Shown here in pieces: positions 34,015 to 41,715 of a stretch of DNA of 64,000 nt. Each line of letters starts with the position of its first letter. The first letter of the stretch is position 1. The notes below the pieces were generated by a model. That model was not told the DNA's origin and ran no database searches. It saw nothing but the letters and a program-made list of their open reading frames with translations. The stretch is taken from NCBI RefSeq assembly GCF_000371785.1, contig NZ_AQUI01000002.1:3575276-3639275 (forward strand), given 5' to 3'. The translations under genes were made by a program, and so were the position numbers. This stretch comes from Actinopolyspora halophila DSM 43834. GTDB taxonomy: Bacteria; Actinomycetota; Actinomycetes; Mycobacteriales; Pseudonocardiaceae.

Positions 34015-34706
34015 GCGAGCTCCTCCAGATGTCGGGCCACGAGCACGAGCAACAATGTCGAGAAGAGATCGACGGTGAGCACGAGCACCAGCCACGGCCA
34101 TGGCACTCGACCCAGTTGTGCGGCCTGCTGGACCTGTGTCGCGGCCAGCAGCAGTGGCACCGCGATCGGCACGACCAGCAACGGCCCCAACGTCGTCCGA
34201 CCGGGCAAACCGTGCGCGAGAGCACCGGCCAACGTGCCCAGCACGGCGAGTCCGACGGCCACCAGTGGCAAAACGGGCAGCAGCCACCACCCACCGGTCA
34301 AATCCGGTGAATACAGCACCACCGCCACCGGAGCCAGGATCGCCTCGAACAGCAGCAGCAATGCGGTGTTGGCCACCGCCCGAGCCGCGAGCCGCACGAC
34401 AGGGTCGATCCCGCACAACCGCAACACCGCGAGTTGTGCCGGTGTCTCGGTCGCACTGTGCCGCAGTGTGACCAGCACGCCGAACAGCAGTACAACCAGC
34501 CAGTACAGGCCCGGACCTAGCCGGCTCAGCAAAGGGGTGTTCGTGCCGACCGCCATCGGCGCCAGCAGCAGGGCTGCTGCCCCGAAGGGGGCGATGACCA
34601 ACATCGTTTCCCCACTGCGCCATTCCAGCCGCAGGTCCCGCTTCGCCAGCTCCTCGCACTGGCGCAGCGGTGGCGCACCAACTGACCGGGGCACCGCCGT
34701 ACTCAT
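34011..34706 (-). CDS. ccmB: CcmB ABC transporter membrane subunit
   Basis: 231 residues with six predicted membrane segments and the CcmB start pattern KRDLRLEWRSGETM near residue 22. With CcmA it forms the ATPase that releases holo-CcmE from CcmC. ATGA overlaps at both ends tie it to ccmA and ccmC. Confidence 0.92.
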   Translation of the reverse strand: MSTAVPRSVGAPPLRQCEELAKRDLRLEWRSGETMLVIAPFGAAALLLAPMAVGTNTPLLSRLGPGLYWLVVLLFGVLVTLRHSATETPAQLAVLRLCGIDPVVRLAARAVANTALLLLFEAILAPVAVVLYSPDLTGGWWLLPVLPLVAVGLAVLGTLAGALAHGLPGRTTLGPLLVVPIAVPLLLAATQVQQAAQLGRVPWPWLVLVLTVDLFSTLLLVLVARHLEELA

Positions 34707-35437
34707 CGCCGATCACCCGCCGGCGACACGGCACGACCGTCGACGATCTCCACCACGCGGTTCGTCAGCGAGTCCAGCCGTGCTCGCTCGTGGGAGACCA
34801 CGATGCCGGCACCACCGCGGTGACACACGTCGTCGACCAGGTCGTCGACCATCCCGACGGAGTGCGTGTCGAGCCCTGTGTGCACCTCGTCCAGCAGCAG
34901 CAACCGTGGTTCCGCCAGCACGACTCGCGCCAAATCAGCACGCCGCTGCATCCCCTGGGAGCACTGGTCGGCCCGGCGCCCTGCGGCCCCGTCCAAGCCG
35001 ACCGACTCCAGGGCTCCGGCCGCACGTGCCGCCGGGAGACCGAGCAACCGCGCCAGGAACTCGAGGTTCTCCTCCAAGGTCAACTGCGGGTACAACGCCG
35101 GTGCGTGTCCGACCAGAACGATCAACGGACGAACGACATCGCACTCCCGGGTGCCGAGTCGCGCCCCGAGAACCCTCCCCGCGCCAGCCCGTGGAGCTCG
35201 CAAAGTGGCGACGACGTCAAGCAGCGTGCTCTTGCCCGAGCCGTTCGCCCCGATCAGTCCGACGCGCTCGCCGGGCTCCACGTCGAGGTCCAGGCCATGC
35301 AGCACGCGAGCACGCTCGATCTTTACCGAAACATCACGCAAGCAAACGAGCGGATCCGTACTCGGATCTCTCATGCCCCGCCTTGACTGTGCATCGTCGG
35401 AGTGACGTCCCAGGAGCGAGGACAGCACACGTTCCAC
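34703..35437 (-). CDS. ccmA: CcmA ABC transporter ATPase
   Basis: 244 residues from GTG 35437 (GGGAGGGG upstream); ATG 35374 is an alternative start that fits the domain equally well. Walker A GANGSGKS (63-70), signature CSQGMQRRADLAR near 158, Walker B LLLLDEVHTGLD near 180 and switch His in VVSHER are all present. First gene of the nine-gene ccm operon. The palindrome at 35474-35488 lies 37 bp upstream. Confidence 0.93.
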   Translation of the reverse strand: MERVLSSLLGRHSDDAQSRRGMRDPSTDPLVCLRDVSVKIERARVLHGLDLDVEPGERVGLIGANGSGKSTLLDVVATLRAPRAGAGRVLGARLGTRECDVVRPLIVLVGHAPALYPQLTLEENLEFLARLLGLPAARAAGALESVGLDGAAGRRADQCSQGMQRRADLARVVLAEPRLLLLDEVHTGLDTHSVGMVDDLVDDVCHRGGAGIVVSHERARLDSLTNRVVEIVDGRAVSPAGDRR

Positions 35438-35473
35438 TTCCCCTCCCGCTGGACGAACCCCGAAGACTAAGCA

Positions 35474-35488
35474 ACTAAGTACATTAGT
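35474..35488. promoter_or_regulatory. BlaI-type operator, ccmA/ccdA divergent promoter
   Basis: ACTAA-GTACA-TTAGT, a perfect 5 bp inverted repeat with 5 bp spacer, preceded by another ACTAA half-site at 35466. It is placed to control both the leftward ccm operon and rightward ccdA. The same motif precedes five other local transcription units. Confidence 0.65.
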
Positions 35489-35550
35489 AATGTAACCGAT
35501 GACCTCTCACACCATCGGAGAGGGGGTCGTCCCGCGGGGAGGAGATCGCA

Positions 35551-36291
35551 GTGGAGCTTTTCAGCTGGGCATCATTGGCCATCGTGGCCGGTGTGGTCTC
35601 ATTCAGCTCCCCTTGCACCCTGCCGCTACTGCCCGGCTACGTTTCCTACGTCTCAGGCCTGTCGTCTTCGAGTAAGGGGATGAGCACCTCCCACAACAAA
35701 CCCCACAAACGCACCCTACTGGGAGCCCTGCTGTTCATGCTGGGGTTCTCCGCTGTGTTCACCGCGCTCGGCGCGAGCGCCTCACTGCTAGGATCTTTAC
35801 TCGCCCGCCATCAACAGGTGCTCAACGTAATCAGTGGTGTACTAATTCTGATCATGGCCGTCGCGATACTCGGTGTGCTACGCGTTCCCGGTCTGCAACG
35901 GCAGTTCCGCCTGGACCTACACCGCATCAGCCGTGGCCCCGGCAGCGCACCGCTGCTCGGAGCCGCATTCGCCTGCAGCTGGACACCATGCATCGGTCCG
36001 GTGCTGGCCGCCATACTCAGCACCGCCGCCAGCACCACGACAGTCGGACAGGGGGCCGTGCTGCTGCTAGCCTATTCGGCGGGACTCGGCGTCCCATTCG
36101 TCCTGTTGGCCACGGGACTGAGCAAGGGCAAGGACCGCTTCGGGTGGCTGCGGCGCAATACCCGGAGAATCGAGATCTCCGGCGGTATTCTTCTGGCAGC
36201 CATGGGGGTGGCGATACTGACCGGCGGCTGGACGGTACTGATGAGCCACATACTGGCCTTCTACGCCCAGCTCGGTTGGCCACCGATCTAA
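35551..36291 (+). CDS. ccdA: CcdA-type thiol:disulfide interchange membrane protein
   Basis: 246 residues from GTG 35551 behind GGGGAGGAG. Six membrane segments with the two redox Cys in SFSSPCTLPLLPGY (near 22) and FACSWTPCIGP (near 145), as in CcdA/DsbD-beta. It moves electrons from cytoplasmic thioredoxin to extracytoplasmic CcmG and TlpA-like proteins. It is divergent from ccmA with a shared operator, so it is supplied together with the maturation operon. Confidence 0.93.
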   Translation: MELFSWASLAIVAGVVSFSSPCTLPLLPGYVSYVSGLSSSSKGMSTSHNKPHKRTLLGALLFMLGFSAVFTALGASASLLGSLLARHQQVLNVISGVLILIMAVAILGVLRVPGLQRQFRLDLHRISRGPGSAPLLGAAFACSWTPCIGPVLAAILSTAASTTTVGQGAVLLLAYSAGLGVPFVLLATGLSKGKDRFGWLRRNTRRIEISGGILLAAMGVAILTGGWTVLMSHILAFYAQLGWPPI

Positions 36292-36362
36292 AATCGCTGT
36301 GCCAGCAGAGGGTCCGCAGGTCGGTTTGTGTGTGGCGGGTCGAGCGGCTACACAAAATTCTG

Positions 36363-37031
36363 TCATGAGTCCGTGGACAGTAGCCGTCGCACTGCGCCGG
36401 CCACTTCCTCGGCGGTTTCGAAAATCGCGGGTCTGGCAATGCGCTTCACCGTTCCGTCCGGATACAGCAAATATGTAAGCGGCACGACCGGGGGAGCACC
36501 CAGCGCTCGTCGAACTTCACCATCCACATCAACCACCGAGGGATAATGCGCCCCGGTCTCGTTCATCAGCTTCAAGGCGTTCGACGCACAGTCTTTCACG
36601 CTGACCCCCACAACGGGAATCGCCTTCTCCCGTGTCGCGTACTCGGCCAGCGCCGGGACTTCCTTGCGACACGCCGCGCACCAGGATGCCCACACGTTCA
36701 ACAGCGTGGGCTTTTCCGTCAGGGCAGCACCCAGGTCGACGCTGCGCGACTCGCCGAGGCACGGCACGGTGACACCCGCCAACGGGCCGGACCCTCGAGC
36801 GTGGGGTTTTCTTTCCGGACAGGGCAGTAACGCTGCCCGCCTACGTAGCGGCTCCAAAACCGCTTCGCTTTCCATAGTGGACTCAAGTTGACCGGATTTC
36901 CCCTGCTCGCCGTGAGAATCGGCAGCATTCGGAACCGCTCCGTCGTCCCGGGTCCACAGAGCGATAGTACTCACCACCACCAGCACGAGCACCACGACCG
37001 TGGTTCGGATCTCGGCTTTGAACCGTGTCAC
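36363..37031 (-). CDS. TlpA-family extracytoplasmic thioredoxin
   Basis: 222 residues from GTG 37031. A membrane anchor (8-26), a charged linker, and a thioredoxin domain with WCAAC (Cys118, Cys121) and cis-Pro VVPLTYLLYPDG. Two further Cys (71 and 91) precede the fold. It is distinct from ccmG and is last in a three-gene operon behind DUF3105 and DUF305 genes. It likely protects or reduces surface thiols, possibly of metal-binding proteins, with CcdA as electron source. Confidence 0.85.
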   Translation of the reverse strand: MTRFKAEIRTTVVVLVLVVVSTIALWTRDDGAVPNAADSHGEQGKSGQLESTMESEAVLEPLRRRAALLPCPERKPHARGSGPLAGVTVPCLGESRSVDLGAALTEKPTLLNVWASWCAACRKEVPALAEYATREKAIPVVGVSVKDCASNALKLMNETGAHYPSVVDVDGEVRRALGAPPVVPLTYLLYPDGTVKRIARPAIFETAEEVAGAVRRLLSTDS

Positions 37032-37037
37032 GCTGCC

Positions 37038-37742
37038 TCACTCCGGGATCGGTCCGGGAAGCGGAGCGGCATCGCGTTCGGCGAGCATTTGCTTCATCGA
37101 CTCCACTTCGGTGGTTTGGGCGATCAGCATCTGCTGGGCAAGGTTACGCACGGCCCCGAACTCGGCTCGTTCGATCACCGTACGCATCATCGGCGCTCCA
37201 CCCTGGTGGTGACGAATCATCAGCCGCAGGAAGTAGGTCTCCATCTGCGCCCCCGATAGCGAACGCAAGCGATCGAGCTCGGCCCCGCTCGCCATGCCCG
37301 GCATCGAAGCGGCATTCGAGGTCACGTCCTCGTTCGAGGGGCTCTTGGAGTCACTCATCCAGGACATGCGATCGCCGGTGGGCCGCATGGGTTTCGACCA
37401 CAGAGCCAACCATCCGCGCATACGCCCCATCTGTTCGGTCTGTGTAGAGGTGATGTCGAAGGCGATCTGGCGGATCTCGGGGTTGGTGGTGCGCTGGAGC
37501 GCTACGTTGGCCATCTCGACCCCCTGCCGGTGGTGAGCGGCCATGTCCTGGGCGAAACCCACCTCCACTGGACCAGGTTCCTGACTGCGCTCACCGAAGG
37601 GACCGGCCAGGAACAGTCCACCCGTCGCACCCAGCAAGGCCGCCGCCATCAAAGCCATTACAGTAACGAGCGCTGTTAACCAGCGTGGACGCGTCTGCCG
37701 AGGCGAGCTGTCCGCACCGTTCTGTTGGCTGGTAGCGGTCAC
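37038..37742 (-). CDS. DUF305 family protein, membrane-anchored
   Basis: 234 residues from GTG 37742 overlapping the DUF3105 stop (GTGA). A membrane anchor near 22-45 is followed by two DUF305 repeats with the hallmark motifs FAQDMAAHHRQGVEMA and FLRLMIRHHQGGAPMM. The paired His and Met residues suggest metal binding, and DUF305 genes are often near copper genes. Function is not established. Confidence 0.88.
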   Translation of the reverse strand: MTATSQQNGADSSPRQTRPRWLTALVTVMALMAAALLGATGGLFLAGPFGERSQEPGPVEVGFAQDMAAHHRQGVEMANVALQRTTNPEIRQIAFDITSTQTEQMGRMRGWLALWSKPMRPTGDRMSWMSDSKSPSNEDVTSNAASMPGMASGAELDRLRSLSGAQMETYFLRLMIRHHQGGAPMMRTVIERAEFGAVRNLAQQMLIAQTTEVESMKQMLAERDAAPLPGPIPE

Positions 37743-38479
37743 CGGCCACCTCCACTGTTCATCGGCACCGCGTCCGGCCCGGTCTCCGACCGGAAGGGCG
37801 GCGGATTCTGCGCGTCGAAACCGCCAGGGATGCTCTGACACGACGCCCCCACCTCGGGGTAGGTGAACCGATTCGTACGCAACGCCGTGATGAACTGGTC
37901 GATCCGCGGGTCATCGACACGCTCGAGCTTGAGCTGATGCCCCCAGGACTGCAGCGAGATCGGCCTATCCAGTGTGGGAACCGGCGACATCAGCATGTAC
38001 TGCTCCCCCTCGACCCGCTGGCGCAGCTCGTCCACAGCGGGTTTCGAGAGCTCGTCAGGCTGGTAGGCGACCCACACCGCACCGTGCTCCAGCGAGTGCA
38101 CGATGTTCTCCGTACGAATCGGCTGTTCATAGACGGTGCCCGTGCAGGTTGCCCAGTACTGGTCGTGTGGCCCCCCGAACGGGGGGCTCTGGTCGTAGGC
38201 GACCTGACGAGGTTCCCGCACATGCCTGCCGCCCTCGTACTGCTTGATCACCACTCCGGAGATCGCCTTCGAAGGGTCCTGGTTGTCCTGTGCGGGAACG
38301 AACGGGGACATCGCCGCACGCTGCTCCCGGGTGTCGGCATACCGCATGTACACGTAGCCGAACACACCACCTGCGAAAACCAGGACCACCAGCACGCCCG
38401 CGACGAGGCCCCACGGGATCGATGGCCCTGCCACCGAGGCCGGTGTCTTGGCCGAGCGGCTTTTGGTGTCCTTTCCCAC
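37739..38479 (-). CDS. DUF3105 family membrane-anchored protein
   Basis: 246 residues. One membrane helix near 23-45, then the DUF3105 domain with SPPFGGPHDQYWATCTGTVY and NIVHSLEHGAVWVAY. The His-rich conserved segment and constant association with DUF305 point to a metal or redox role outside the membrane. It is first in the DUF3105-DUF305-TlpA operon, 21 bp from the operator at 38500. Confidence 0.88.
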   Translation of the reverse strand: MGKDTKSRSAKTPASVAGPSIPWGLVAGVLVVLVFAGGVFGYVYMRYADTREQRAAMSPFVPAQDNQDPSKAISGVVIKQYEGGRHVREPRQVAYDQSPPFGGPHDQYWATCTGTVYEQPIRTENIVHSLEHGAVWVAYQPDELSKPAVDELRQRVEGEQYMLMSPVPTLDRPISLQSWGHQLKLERVDDPRIDQFITALRTNRFTYPEVGASCQSIPGGFDAQNPPPFRSETGPDAVPMNSGGGR

Positions 38480-38499
38480 GCCATCACCTCCAACTAAAG

Positions 38500-38514
38500 A
38501 CTAAAGTACTTAGT
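38500..38514. promoter_or_regulatory. BlaI-type operator, DUF3105/DUF1707 divergent promoter
   Basis: ACTAA-AGTAC-TTAGT, same arms and spacing as at 35474. A second pair of half-sites (ACTAA at 38493 and TTAGT at 38518) surrounds it, suggesting cooperative binding of two dimers. Confidence 0.65.
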
Positions 38515-38577
38515 AAGTTAGTCTATACTTGGAGGAGTAAGATACCGGGTGGGCCGTTCGGAAAAAGCGGAGGTGCC

Positions 38578-38877
38578 ATGACCACTGAATTTCGAGCCTC
38601 CGACGCGGATCGGGACCGTGTGGCCGACGAACTCCGGCACCACACGGGAGCCGGACGGCTTACCCCCGAGGAGTCCGGCGAGCGGATCGCACTGGCCTAC
38701 CAAGCCCGAACGCTGACCGAGCTTGCCGGACTCACCGAGGATCTGCCTCGCCACCCACCGGAAACATCGGTGGTCCGCACCCGTGCTGCTCCACCCTTCG
38801 CCGGCATGGTCGTGTTCGGCGCGCTGGCCACGGTCATCGTTCTTCTCGGTGCCGGCCTGGCACCGATGTGTGGATGA
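38578..38877 (+). CDS. DUF1707 (SHOCT-like) membrane protein
   Basis: 99 residues from ATG 38578 with GGAGG. The N-terminal DUF1707 domain reads RASDADRDRVADELRHHTGA and RLTPEESGERIALAYQARTL; a single membrane helix follows at about 73-93. Such proteins are common in actinomycetes and have no defined role. It diverges from DUF3105 under the same operator. Confidence 0.85.
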   Translation: MTTEFRASDADRDRVADELRHHTGAGRLTPEESGERIALAYQARTLTELAGLTEDLPRHPPETSVVRTRAAPPFAGMVVFGALATVIVLLGAGLAPMCG

Positions 38878-39047
38878 CCGCATCGGGCGGTATGAGAATG
38901 GCAGGCGCAATGGGCACAGCTTCGTTCTCGTCGGCCCGGACGGCACCATCCGCTGGCGTGCCGACTACGGCGGTCCTCCCGAGTACGATGTTTCTGCCCA
39001 CCGAGGCCGTGCTCGCCGACCTGCGCGAGGGCCTGGCCCAACGATGA
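38869..39047 (+). pseudogene. Redoxin C-terminal fragment, frameshifted
   Basis: Frame 1 reads FVLVGPDGTIRWRADYGGPP, typical of the last strands of an AhpC/redoxin fold. The expected ending (MFLPTEAVLADLREGLAQR then stop) continues in another frame after about 38985. The N-terminal two thirds, including any peroxidatic Cys, are absent. It is a deletion remnant with an additional indel. Confidence 0.6.
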
Positions 39048-39311
39048 GTACCGAGATCACGCTGCTGACCCAGGCGGACTGCCACCTGTGCGAGCACGCC
39101 GAGGCAGTTCTCGCACGCGTGGGTGACGACTATCCGTTGCAGGTCACCGAAATCGATCTGCGCAGCGCCGAAGGCAAACGGCTGACCACCGAGACCGATG
39201 TGCTGTTCACCCCCCGGTGTCCCGCTCGACGGGCACCCCTTCACCTACGGCCGGCTGTCCGAAAAAAAGCTTCGCGAGACCCTGAGTCGGCTGATTCAGG
39301 GAGCACACTGA
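39044..39311 (+). pseudogene. Glutaredoxin-like gene with frameshift in a C-run
   Basis: The start (MSTEITLLTQADCHLCEHAE) has the redox CHLC motif of small actinomycete glutaredoxin-like proteins. After VLFTP the frame breaks at six consecutive C at 39210-39215; reading with one C removed gives GVPLDGHPFTYGRLSEKKL and a normal stop at 39311. A single-base insertion, natural or a sequencing error, explains it. If it is an error, the gene is intact at about 88 residues. Confidence 0.7.
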
Positions 39312-39325
39312 CAGGAGGACTCCCC

Positions 39326-39526
39326 ATGGACATGCTCTACCTGCTCGCCCTGTTGGCCTGCCCGCTCGGCATGGGGCTGATGATGTGGTTCATGATGCGC
39401 GGTCAGCACGGCGGCAACAGCACTTCGTCGACCGGCAACGAGCAGCAACAGGAAGTCGCTCGGCTCCGCACCGAAGTGGAGAACCTCCGCAAGCAGCAGG
39501 ACCCCAGCAGTACCCGCTCGAGCTAA
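39326..39526 (+). CDS. Small membrane protein with Met-rich helix and coiled tail
   Basis: 66 residues from ATG 39326 (AGGAGG upstream). A single hydrophobic segment with many Met (MGLMMWFMMRGQ) is followed by a polar linker and a short heptad-like tail (EVARLRTEVENLRKQQ). Met clusters in membrane helices hint at copper or silver contact, but there is no recognised family. It resembles the next gene in layout. Confidence 0.6.
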   Translation: MDMLYLLALLACPLGMGLMMWFMMRGQHGGNSTSSTGNEQQQEVARLRTEVENLRKQQDPSSTRSS

Positions 39527-39574
39527 CCTCCGAACGTCATCGAGCGGGTTCCCGCCCTCCTGGAAGGCACCAGG

Positions 39575-39862
39575 ATGAACATGCGCTGTTGTTTCAATCC
39601 GAAGTTCCTGATCGTGGCCACCGCACTCGTCGCAGGAACCTGGCTCCTCTTTCCCCAGGCCGCTCTTCCGGTCGCGGCAGTGCTCATCGGGCTGTCCTGC
39701 CCGGTATCGATGTTCCTGGCCGCGCGACGGTCACAAGGAGGCAGTTGCACGACACCGAACGACGCTGACGACTCCTCGGAGCACGAGCCGAAGCTCGACG
39801 AACGGATCCGAACGCTTCGCAACGAGATCGAGCGCTTGCGCGAGCACCGCGAAAAGACCTGA
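39575..39862 (+). CDS. Small two-helix membrane protein with coiled tail
   Basis: 95 residues. It starts MNMRCCFNPKFLIVATALVA with a Cys pair, continues through two membrane helices and ends in a coiled-coil tail (LDERIRTLRNEIERLREH). Similar small proteins occur in actinomycete metal-resistance clusters. Function unknown; probably one operon with the preceding gene. Confidence 0.6.
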   Translation: MNMRCCFNPKFLIVATALVAGTWLLFPQAALPVAAVLIGLSCPVSMFLAARRSQGGSCTTPNDADDSSEHEPKLDERIRTLRNEIERLREHREKT

Positions 39863-40093
39863 CAGCCAAGGACCGTTCCAGTCTCCTCTTCCGCCGCGGT
39901 GGCGACAGGAACGAGCTTGTTCACACGAGGTCGCTTCTACGCTCATGATCGTCTGACCGCTCCCGTTGACAGGAACAGAAGAGGACATCGCGAGCCGAGC
40001 GCGGCTGAAGAGGGCGACTGTGACAGCCTCGTTGTGAGGCTTCATCCGAACCGGGGTAGTAGTCCTGAACGAGGCTCCTCAGCGGTTCTACAG

Positions 40094-40615
40094 CCCCGAG
40101 ACGTGCCTCCTACCTCGTGGGCGACGAGGAGAACGGCCGAGCTCTGGTCGTCGATCCACGCCGAGATGCCGGCGTCCAGCTGCAGGCCGCGCGTTCCAAC
40201 GGGTAGAGGACCGCCCACACCGCCCACCCGCACTGTCACAGCGACTACCTGCGCGGGGACAACAAGACCACCGAACGCACTGATAACCAGGTATGGGGTT
40301 CGGCGACCGGTGAGCTCGACTCTCCCCGAACGCCGCTCGTCGATGGCCAACTCATCGAATTCGGCGACGTCGGCGTTGAGAAGCCGCACACCCGGCCACA
40401 CCCGAACACATCAGCCTGCTGATCTACGGCCGCGCCACGAGTGCGGATAGCCCGGCGCTGCCGCTGTCCGGCAAAGCCCTCCCGGTCAGCCCTGCTGACT
40501 CGGCCGGACCTGCAGGGGGCAGGAGCAGGCACGCGAGCCGAAGTCTTCTGGGGGATAATCCACATGAGGCTACTGCCGTTGCCGGACCACGTCGTGGTGA
40601 CCCCGACCTCCCGAA
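40094..40615 (+). pseudogene. MBL-fold hydrolase pseudogene (persulfide dioxygenase-like)
   Basis: Translated pieces in order match a metallo-beta-lactamase fold: RASYLVGDEENGRALVVDPR, an altered metal site AHPHCHSDYLRG, then LVDGQLIEFGDVGVE, PEHISLLIYGRATSADSP and LLPLPDHVVVTPT. A stop follows the first piece (TAG at 40204) and at least one frameshift separates later pieces; the HxHxDH metal motif is destroyed. The sequence from 39863 to 40093 holds no gene. Loss of a sulfur-handling enzyme beside the broken redoxin and glutaredoxin suggests a decayed module. Confidence 0.65.
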
Positions 40616-40709
40616 CGAATTCGTCTCATCCGGCCCCACTCGTCCACAGCGCTGTTCACCGGGACGAGTGAGGCCGGAAACCCGGATCGGAGGGAACATG
40701 CTCGACCGA

Positions 40710-41006
40710 TCACGATCGGGACATCGCCCCGCTTATCATGACCCCGCATTCCCGGGCCATGCCTGGATTGTTCTTCATCATCATCTCGCACATCTCGGCC
40801 ATGGCGGGATTACGCATCATCGCCCCTCGCGCCTGCTCCATGCCCGGCTTGTCCTGCATCATTGTCATGCATACCTGTTTCATCCCCGCCATCATCGCCT
40901 CGTTGGCGACCGCCTCCCCCTCGGAGGACGCCGATGCCGGTACCGCCATCGCCAACATGGCGGCGCCACTCGCCACCACCATCGCCACACCTCTACCCAT
41001 GCGCAT
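40710..41006 (-). CDS. Secreted Met-rich protein
   Basis: 98 residues from ATG 41006 (AAGGAG 7 nt upstream). A signal peptide (MRMGRGVAMVVASGAAMLAM, cleavage after PASAS) is followed by a mature part rich in Met, with pairs and triplets such as QVCMTMMQDKPGM and EMCEMMMKNNPGM spaced like a repeat. Three Cys are present in the mature part. Methionine-rich secreted proteins commonly bind Cu(I) or Ag(I). A BlaI-type operator lies 18 bp upstream. Confidence 0.7.
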   Translation of the reverse strand: MRMGRGVAMVVASGAAMLAMAVPASASSEGEAVANEAMMAGMKQVCMTMMQDKPGMEQARGAMMRNPAMAEMCEMMMKNNPGMARECGVMISGAMSRS

Positions 41007-41023
41007 ACACAAACTCCTTATTT

Positions 41024-41038
41024 ACTAAGTAGCTTAGT
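41024..41038. promoter_or_regulatory. BlaI-type operator before Met-rich protein gene
   Basis: ACTAA-GTAGC-TTAGT, identical arms and spacing to the ccmA and DUF3105 sites. It lies directly upstream of the ribosome site of the Met-rich gene and about 300 bp from the first BlaI-type regulator gene. Confidence 0.65.
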
Positions 41039-41343
41039 TTTTCAGAACTTCATTGTGCCACAGAAGGTGTGTGGTCGCCTGTGGGATCAGGCTGGTCGCA
41101 CGAGCTGGCCGGAACCGACTCCTCCGGCCACGAAAAGAAGCTCCGGTCCCGCAGCTCGGACCGGCTCGGCTCTGTTGAACCCGTGGTGGACGCGGTTCGC
41201 CGCCCGACCACAGCACCCATCGTTCCGTGGCCGGATGAGCGTGACCCGCTCGTGGTGACCAGGTGGCTCTCGAGTCATTGCTAGACAGCCACCTACTATG
41301 GGTCCAGGCGTCACCTGTGGGCGCCTGTGAGGAGGAAGGATTC

Positions 41344-41715
41344 GTGCACGGTTTCGGAGAGCTCGAAGCGGCGATCATGGACGCTGTCTGGGCGGATGAC
41401 GAACCGCTGACAGTTCGCAACATCCTGGAACGGATCGATCAGGAACGCACACCCGCCTACACCACCGTGCAGACGGTGACCGAGATTCTCTACCGCAAGG
41501 GCTGGTTGCGGCGCCACAAAGACGGCCGGGCCTGGCGCTACTGGGCGACCCGGAGCCGGGAGGAATACACAGCAGGGCTGGTTGAGCAGGTCCTGTCCTC
41601 GACCCCGGACCGGACCGCGACCCTGGTTCGACTAGTCGAGCAGATGGATCCCGGCGAAGTCTCCGAGCTCCGGGCTGCGCTGGACACGGCGAAGAACGCG
41701 GAAGAACGCCCATGA
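41344..41715 (+). CDS. BlaI/MecI/CopY-family repressor (copy 1)
   Basis: 123 residues from GTG 41344 (GGAGGAAGG). Winged-helix domain with GELEAAIMDAVWADDEPLTV and TVQTVTEILYRKGWLRR, then a dimerisation tail. Repressors of this family bind ACTA/TAGT-type palindromes and are released by a partner membrane protease or by copper. The next gene, overlapping by ATGA, encodes such an M56 protease. It is a candidate regulator of the ACTAA-N5-TTAGT sites. Confidence 0.92.
   Translation: MHGFGELEAAIMDAVWADDEPLTVRNILERIDQERTPAYTTVQTVTEILYRKGWLRRHKDGRAWRYWATRSREEYTAGLVEQVLSSTPDRTATLVRLVEQMDPGEVSELRAALDTAKNAEERP

Noticed and set aside
33796-35478. 560-codon open frame on the plus strand
   Set aside because: Opposite to ccmC, ccmB and ccmA, which show full motifs and operon overlaps.
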